A DNA stretch of 64,000 nucleotides from the NCBI GenBank assembly GCA_016710785.1, contig JADJUE010000009.1, positions 124,001 to 188,000 of the forward strand, in the 5' to 3' direction. Both the position numbers and the translations under genes were made by a program. This stretch comes from Candidatus Epilinea brevis. GTDB lineage: Bacteria; Chloroflexota; Anaerolineae; Epilineales; Epilineaceae. The notes beneath the pieces are model-generated. The model was not told the DNA's origin, searched no databases, and saw only the letters and a list, made by a program, of their open reading frames with translations. Every line of letters starts with the position of its first letter. Within the stretch, counting starts at the first letter, position 1. Positions 58,758-64,000 of this stretch are shown one piece after another.

Positions 58758-61079
58758 TTAACGCCTCTCGAGGACCCCTCCATTCGCCCTCAACCCCACA
58801 GCCTCCGTCACCGCCGCCCCCACCGTCAGGTCCGCGTGAATCCGCCCGCGCTTTGCGCTCAGCGTCACCGCCACCTCGCCATGCTCCCCGGGGATCTCGC
58901 TCGTCACCTCGCGCAGCAGCCCCGCCCCCGTGCCCCGCTCGGCCACCGTCATGGCGATGCGCACCGCGGCGCCGTCGGCGCTGTCCACCCAGGGGTGGTC
59001 GGGGATGGCGAAGCGGAGGGAAAGCGGCGGATCGGCGTCCAGCTGCTGCTCCCGCACCTTGCGGTTGAAGGTCTGGCGCAGGCTGTTGGTGGTGATGAAG
59101 CCAAAGCGGCGGATGGCGCCGGCCCGGGCCAGCTCCGCCGCCTTGTGCCACCAGTAGGTCACGAAATCCGCCGAGTCCGGCACCTCGGGGTAGGTGGCGC
59201 GCAGGGCCTCGGCGTAGCCGTCACCCAGGGCGTCGCGCATGCGCGAGGCGCCGATGAAGGGCGGGTTGCCCACGATGTAGTCGGCCTCGGGCCAAGTGGT
59301 CGGGCGCGGGTTCTGGTAGCGCAGGATGGGTACCTGTGCCGCCTCGTCCGGCACCCATTCGCCCGTGGCCGGATGCTGCTTCATCGTCCGGCCATCCCAG
59401 CGCGAGCGCGGTCGGCCTGCGTCGTCCAGCAGTGGTTCCGACCCGTCCGCCAGCAGCACCGCGTCCAGGTGGTGGATGGTTCTGCTCCGGCCCAGGATCG
59501 GCTCCTGGATCTCCGCTGAGCCCGTCGTCCGCCGATGCCATTGCAGGTAGCCGATCCACAGCACCAGCTCCGCGATCGATGCCGCCCGCGGGTTGACCTC
59601 CAGGCCCAGCATCTGCTCCGGGCGCACCTCCAGGCGCTCCACCTCCCCGCCCTGGCCCAGGAAGCCGGCCTGGTGGCCGCCCGCCCCCAGTTGCGCCAAG
59701 CCCTGGAGCACTTCGCCCTCTAGGCGCTTCAGATGCTCCAGGGTCACGTACAGGAAGTTGCCGCTGCCGCATGCCGGGTCGAGCACCCGCAGGCCGCAGA
59801 GTTCGCGGTGGTAGTCCACCAGCACGCGACGCGCTTCATCATCCCGTCCGGCATCGTGCAGCTGGATCGCCGCCGCCTGCGTCGCCTTCCAGCGCTCCGT
59901 CAGCGGCTCGATGATCGTCGGCTGCACCAGCCGCTCCACATAGGCCCGGGGCGTATAGTGGGCGCCCAGCTTGTGCCGCTCCACCGGGTCCAAGGCCCGC
60001 TCCAACAAGGTGCCGAAGATGGCCGGCTCCACGTGCTGCCAATCCGCCCGGTTGGCTTCGATGAGCAGCGCCAGCTGATCCGCCGTTACCGGCAAGGCCT
60101 CGGCGTCCTCGAAGAGGTAGCCGTTGAAGTGCTTCACCACGCTGTCCAAGGCAATCGACAGGCCGCCGGACTTCATCGCCCGCCACAGATCGGTCATGTA
60201 GCCCGCGAAGTGGGACGGGTCCTTCAATCGCGATAGCAGGCTCTGTACCCCGCCCGTAGGCAGCAGGCCGGCGTCCTCGGCGAAGAAGGTGAACAGACAA
60301 CGCATGAGGAAGATGCCCACGTCTTCCGGGGAGTGGTCCTTGGCCTCGAAGGAACGGGCCAGGTCCGCGAGCTTGCGGGCCAGCTCCGTGGTCACGCGGG
60401 CGCTGCGGCGCGATGGGTCCAGGGCCAGCGGCGTTGTCCAGACCTGGCGCAGCAGCTCGCGTTTCTCCCCGTCCAGCAGGTCCGCGAGCATGATGCGGTT
60501 GGTCCGTGGGTCCGGGAAGGCCACGTACAGCCGGCCCGTCTGGGTGAACTCCGCGAACAGCTCGATGGAGTAGCCCACGTCGACCACCAGCAGGAAGGGT
60601 GGCTGCGGCTCGCCGGTCGGCAGGGAGCGCGCATACTGCTCCGCCTGGTTGCGGGCCTTGATCATCGCCTGGTCCCAGGCTGATGTTCCCCGGGTGGCTG
60701 TGCCCTTCCGTCGGCCCTTCAGCTTCTGGCGGGTCGCCTCGGCCATCGCCGCGGCCGCCGCACCTGGTTCCAACGCTTCGCCGCCCTGCTTGGCCTCCAG
60801 GACAAAGCAGCCGCGCTTGTAGAGGTCGATGCGCCCGTCCGACTCGCTGCCGTCCGCAAACGGGATCTTGACCGCCTTCTCCAGAACGTAGGCGTCATCG
60901 GCGGCAACCTGCCCAGCCGGGTCCGGCCGGGGCACACCGAGGAGATCGCACAGCTCCGCCAGGAACATCCCGTAGTTGGCCCGCTCCGCCCCACCGGACA
61001 CCTGCCAGCGCTCGACGAAGGCGCGAGCATGGTCGTCGGACTGGGGGGCGGGAGGGTTCGCAGCTGCGGAGGGGGCCAT
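58758..61079 (-). CDS. N-terminal part of an MmeI-like Type IIG restriction enzyme / DNA methyltransferase
   Basis: A 773-residue frame with the order N-terminal nuclease-like domain (AFVERWQVSGGAERANYGMF; KRGCFVLEAKQGGE, a D/E-x-K pattern), helical linker, and an adenine methyltransferase: SAM motif LDPACGSGNFLYVTLEHLKR and catalytic NPPF in IVGNPPFIGASRMRD. This is the MmeI-type single-chain layout. The frame ends (VLERR) just at the start of the target-recognition region, where the rest lies in other frames (see 57569-58757). The methyltransferase core is intact, but without the recognition domain it is unlikely to be active. No separate restriction subunit is nearby. Confidence 0.78.
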   Translation of the reverse strand: MAPSAAANPPAPQSDDHARAFVERWQVSGGAERANYGMFLAELCDLLGVPRPDPAGQVAADDAYVLEKAVKIPFADGSESDGRIDLYKRGCFVLEAKQGGEALEPGAAAAAMAEATRQKLKGRRKGTATRGTSAWDQAMIKARNQAEQYARSLPTGEPQPPFLLVVDVGYSIELFAEFTQTGRLYVAFPDPRTNRIMLADLLDGEKRELLRQVWTTPLALDPSRRSARVTTELARKLADLARSFEAKDHSPEDVGIFLMRCLFTFFAEDAGLLPTGGVQSLLSRLKDPSHFAGYMTDLWRAMKSGGLSIALDSVVKHFNGYLFEDAEALPVTADQLALLIEANRADWQHVEPAIFGTLLERALDPVERHKLGAHYTPRAYVERLVQPTIIEPLTERWKATQAAAIQLHDAGRDDEARRVLVDYHRELCGLRVLDPACGSGNFLYVTLEHLKRLEGEVLQGLAQLGAGGHQAGFLGQGGEVERLEVRPEQMLGLEVNPRAASIAELVLWIGYLQWHRRTTGSAEIQEPILGRSRTIHHLDAVLLADGSEPLLDDAGRPRSRWDGRTMKQHPATGEWVPDEAAQVPILRYQNPRPTTWPEADYIVGNPPFIGASRMRDALGDGYAEALRATYPEVPDSADFVTYWWHKAAELARAGAIRRFGFITTNSLRQTFNRKVREQQLDADPPLSLRFAIPDHPWVDSADGAAVRIAMTVAERGTGAGLLREVTSEIPGEHGEVAVTLSAKRGRIHADLTVGAAVTEAVGLRANGGVLERR

Positions 61080-61080
61080 G

Positions 61081-61160
61081 GGGGCGGGGGCTCCACGGGG
61101 CGGGAGGGCGGGGAGGACGGCGGGGGGGGATGGTAGGGCGGGGAGGGGGTGGGCGTCAAG
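61081..61160 (+). other. G-rich, purine-biased tract upstream of the methyltransferase start
   Basis: Over 80 bases the plus strand carries many runs of three to seven G (for example ggggcgggggctcc and ggcgggggggatgg), which could form G-quadruplexes. The methyltransferase start at 61079 lies right beside it on the opposite strand, so its leader RNA would be C-rich. Confidence 0.6.
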
Positions 61161-61594
61161 GGAGACTCGCCGCCTCCTACGACTTCAGGTCGACGAGCAG
61201 TAAGCCAATGGTGGGGTTGGCCAACAGACCGGCCGGCGGCTCTCAGCAGGGCAATTGTCGGTCTGGGCATTTCAGCTATACAGGGCTGTACAGGTTGGGC
61301 CGGACGGGTTTTGGCCACACCCCAGCTCCCCTCCAGGTGGCCGGACGATTTTTGGACGCACCCTGCGGGTGAAGCGATGTTCGTTCAGGCCGCGAAGGAT
61401 CCAATTCTGCGGGTCCGAATTCTGAATTGGGCGAACACGGCTCCACGGCTCCACCGAAAGGCTTCAGAACTACCTCAAGCAGCGACGATCGCATTTTGAA
61501 GTAAGTATGCCCCACGCACCGGTATGGGCAATATGCAAACCGGTGCGGGGGCATCGTCATCGGCGAGGAGTGCGTGGCGGGAAGGTTGAACGAT
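61161..61594. other. Intergenic region with a long hairpin
   Basis: A 434-bp stretch with no convincing gene. Its only clear structure is the inverted repeat at 61507-61554. Confidence 0.45.
61507..61554. terminator. 16-bp inverted repeat with one bulged A
   Basis: ATGCCCC-A-CGCACCGGT (61507-61523) pairs with ACCGGTGCGGGGGCAT (61539-61554) around a 15-base loop. It lies after the small minus-strand frame at 61595 and may terminate it, or be a regulatory site. Confidence 0.45.
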
Positions 61595-61804
61595 TCAAGT
61601 CGTCAGCAGGTTCTTGATCGACATGATGGTGTACGCCACCACATTCCTCATGGCGTCCATGCGGGTTGGGAATACGGGGACTTCCCGGCCGTCATCCAGA
61701 ACCAGCTTCAGTTCCGGAGTTGTGCCGGAAATGAACCAGTCAGCAGTTTGTTTCGTCCTACCAATCCTTTTACCAGGACGGCGCGGGATGCTTTTGGGCG
61801 ACAA
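61595..61804 (-). CDS. Small hypothetical protein
   Basis: A 69-residue frame with a TTG start. The sequence (TPELKLVLDDGREVPVFPTR, then MDAMRNVVAYTIMSIKNLL) has a plausible coding composition, but I recognise no family, and no good ribosome binding site precedes it. It could also be the 3' piece of a broken gene. Position between a methyltransferase remnant and a broken LVIVD gene gives no hint. Confidence 0.3.
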   Translation of the reverse strand: MSPKSIPRRPGKRIGRTKQTADWFISGTTPELKLVLDDGREVPVFPTRMDAMRNVVAYTIMSIKNLLTT

Positions 61805-61912
61805 ATGGGCAATTCCTCGGGAAAAGGGTATGATGGCCGGACGCGGGTCGCTGCCGATCGTCGTGCCTTCCCTCTCTGCCTACGATGAGTTGATCGAAAG
61901 GATTCCCGTGCC

Positions 61913-63924
61913 ATGACGCTCCGACCGCTGTCGCAGCCGCTTGTTTGGTATCTTTCGGCCTGATCTGGGCTTGGCCGCCGCTCTATCCGTGAGCACGAGT
62001 TGTCGCGAGCAGCCCCGCTGTCGCCCCGCGCCTGATCGACCAGATCGGCGGCTCGGGCAACCTCAGCGCGACCGATGGGGATGTGGTCTTCGTCGCCATC
62101 GGGCCGCGCATCAAGGCGTACCGGACTGCGGTGCCGGCGGCCCGCCGCTGCTGCTGGGCAGCTCCGGGCTGCTGCCTGGTCTGGTGAGCGATATGGCGAT
62201 CAGCGAGCACCGGCTGTACCTGGGACTCTGGGAACTGGGGCTTTGGATCCTCGATATTCGGGATCCGGCCAAGCCACAGGTTCTGGGTAACCTGCGCACG
62301 GTTAGCAGCATCTACAACCTTGAGGTCGCGTCCGATCTCGTCTACATTGCCGCCGGCACGGCCGGGCTCAGGGTCGTGGACGTGCACGATCCGGCGCAAC
62401 CGCTCAGCCTTACTACTGTGCCGATCCCCGACCGCGACCTTTGAGGAAACGTGACCCGGAGCAAGGCATGTGCAGATTGTCGGTCGCCATGCTCTGGCTT
62501 CTTCAGCGACGAGTACTCGGACGACAATCTCGCCGCAGTCTTTGACCTGTCCGGCCTTCGCTTCCGCGCCATGTCGCCATCGTCGACCTGGAGATCCCCT
62601 GCCGAAACCCGAGCATCGCGTTAGCCGGCACGATGCTCTACATGGTATGCAACTACCAGCTGTACGCGCTGGATGTGTCCAACCCGGAGTTCACGCGCAT
62701 CGTCGGCCAGGCTCGGTTTCCCAACATCTCCGCAACGGGCATCGCTCTCTTCGGCAAATACGCCGTGATCGGATCATCAGGTTACATGCCGCAGAGGGTC
62801 TCGGCAAGCGGTGGTCGACATTAGCCAGTACGAGGCGATGAAGCTGGTCGGCTTCCCTTGAGACCCGCGCCGGGACGGAGTCGCTCAGCGCGATCGGGTC
62901 GACCGCCTTCGTCGTCGATAACTCTTTACCGCTCCGGAGCTCCGCCAGGTCGACATCAACAACCCGGCCATGCCGCGCGACCAAGGCCGGGTCGATTGGA
63001 TCGGCTCCGTTACTAAGATCGCCGCAAGCGGGAGCCGGATCATCGCGGCGGAACAGAACAGCATTTGGTCGCTCCTCAGCAAGGATCTCAGTGCGCTCGG
63101 CCGGCTGGGCCTGCCGGTGGGCCGCATGGTCCTTGCCGCTGAGAGGTGCGTGGTCGAATATCAGGGGCTCCACATCCTGGATGGCCGGTCGCGGGACACC
63201 GGCCCAGCTGGGCGAGCTGATGCCGGATTTGCCGGGCCTGCGCTCGTCGGTGTCGCCGCGAGCCCCCGCTGGCCTATGTGCTGGCGACGACCGCCGGGAA
63301 CAGGAACGTCGAGGAGACGACTCAGGTCATCGTGGTCGATGTCAGCGAGCCCGCCAAGCCACGATCCTGGGACGGGTTGAGGTGCCCTCCGCGGCTGGCC
63401 GCCTCGTCTCATGGCGCCAGCGCGTGCTGGTGGCCATCGGCCCACGGATCCCGATGATCGATGTGTCCAAGCCCGCGCTTCCTCTGGATGTGGGCGGCTG
63501 GACCATGGCGGCCGACGTGAAGGCCATGGCCCTGGCCAGCGATGACGGGTACATCTTCGTCGCGGTCGGTAATCAGGTCCGGGCTTCGACATCCGCGACG
63601 CCGATCAGCCGCATGAAGTTGGCTTCATCACGCTGCCCGCTCCCGTGACGGCGCTCGATGTCGGCGACGGGCGGGCCGTCGTGACCATGGCCCACCGCCT
63701 TGGTGGACCGAGGTTTCGCCAACGAGGTGCGATTCCTAAGCCCAGGACCAGCCACCTGACCGATCTCGGGGCCTAGGCCTGCCGAGCGTGGTTGGGACTC
63801 CCATCGAGCACGCGCGCCTGCTCGGCGATATCGCCTATCTGGCTGCCGGACCTGTCGGCCTGCTCGTGGTGCAGGCTCCTCGTGACTGGGTCTCGCAGCT
63901 CAGCCTCCCTTTCGCTCGCGCCTA
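61913..63924 (+). pseudogene. Second LVIVD-repeat surface protein, heavily frameshifted
   Basis: All three plus frames carry pieces of an LVIVD propeller: RLYLGLWELGLWILDIRDPA and AGLRVVDVHDPAQPLS (62208-62420), MLYMVCNYQLYALDVSNPE (62633), LRQVDINNPAMPRDQGR (62942), VAIGPRIPMIDVSKPALPL (63432) and LLGDIAYLAAGPVGLLVVQ (63810). The end, LSLPFARA, resembles the LP tail of the intact relative at 37744. At least six indels interrupt it, plus a stop 16 codons after ATG 61913. It may be a dead gene, or low-quality sequence near a contig end. Confidence 0.75.
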
Positions 63925-64000
63925 GGGGCCGGGATTTCGCGCGATCGCTGACCGAGGCTTGTGGTCCATCCCATCATCCCATTGATCGGCTCACCATACA

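Noticed and set aside
61276..61560. A 94-codon minus-strand frame upstream of the methyltransferase
   Set aside because: Overlaps a hairpin and has no ribosome binding site or recognisable pattern.
61614..61916. A 100-codon plus-strand frame ending in an ATGA overlap with the broken LVIVD gene
   Set aside because: The overlap is suggestive, but the protein (Met/Ser/Arg-rich, no pattern) looks random, and the opposite strand has a more protein-like frame.

Overview
The window is a GC-rich, gene-dense bacterial chromosome segment, most likely from a Chloroflexota member (Anaerolineae/Caldilineae-like). That placement is an inference from style, not from a marker-gene search. The signs are secreted proteins with long Thr/Pro/Ala-rich linkers ending in short 'LPLL..R'-type tails, LVIVD-repeat and vWA/beta-propeller surface proteins, FemAB-type and sortase cell-wall enzymes, and a split complex I operon. 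Layout: (1) 0-7.7 kb, a tight plus-strand housekeeping operon: 5'-truncated amidase, scpA, M23 peptidase, membrane-anchored propeller protein, holB, ricT-like PSP1 gene, nadE. (2) 7.7-19.8 kb, three giant surface proteins: a propeller with two vWA domains (minus strand), a CSLREA/beta-helix/cohesin protein and an Ig-like/DUF11 adhesin. (3) 19.8-23.1 kb, minus-strand M42 aminopeptidase and two tandem FemAB-family genes. (4) 23.2-31.9 kb, a complex I operon carrying only membrane-arm genes (nuoA, H, J, K, L, M, N), with a near-consensus promoter in front and a clean intrinsic terminator behind. (5) 31.9-33.2 kb, a TerC-family gene preceded by a well-formed yybP-ykoY (manganese) riboswitch and its own promoter. 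(6) 33.2-43 kb, murE, subtilisin, lipoprotein sortase, an intact LVIVD-repeat protein, gyrB and a lipoprotein alpha/beta hydrolase. (7) 43-50 kb, VOC protein, rseP-type protease with a HEAT-repeat gene and an unknown gene, DoxX, DUF1800 protein. (8) 50-64 kb, a region where most genes are broken by frameshifts: sulfotransferase-like, Na+/H+ antiporter, small dimeric-barrel protein, cupredoxin with a Cys-rich tail, MmeI-like restriction/methyltransferase and a second LVIVD-repeat gene. Intact genes there are a class IV aminotransferase, a nucleotidyltransferase-fold protein and a tandem CsbD protein. Either this part is decaying or the assembly is poor; the frameshift density rises towards the right edge. 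Themes that link the genes: cell-wall building and remodelling (amidase, M23, MurE, FemAB pair, sortase), surface display (Thr/Pro-linker proteins sharing a C-terminal LP-type tail), respiration (complex I membrane arm) and manganese homeostasis (riboswitch-TerC). No tRNA, rRNA, CRISPR array or transposase was recognised.
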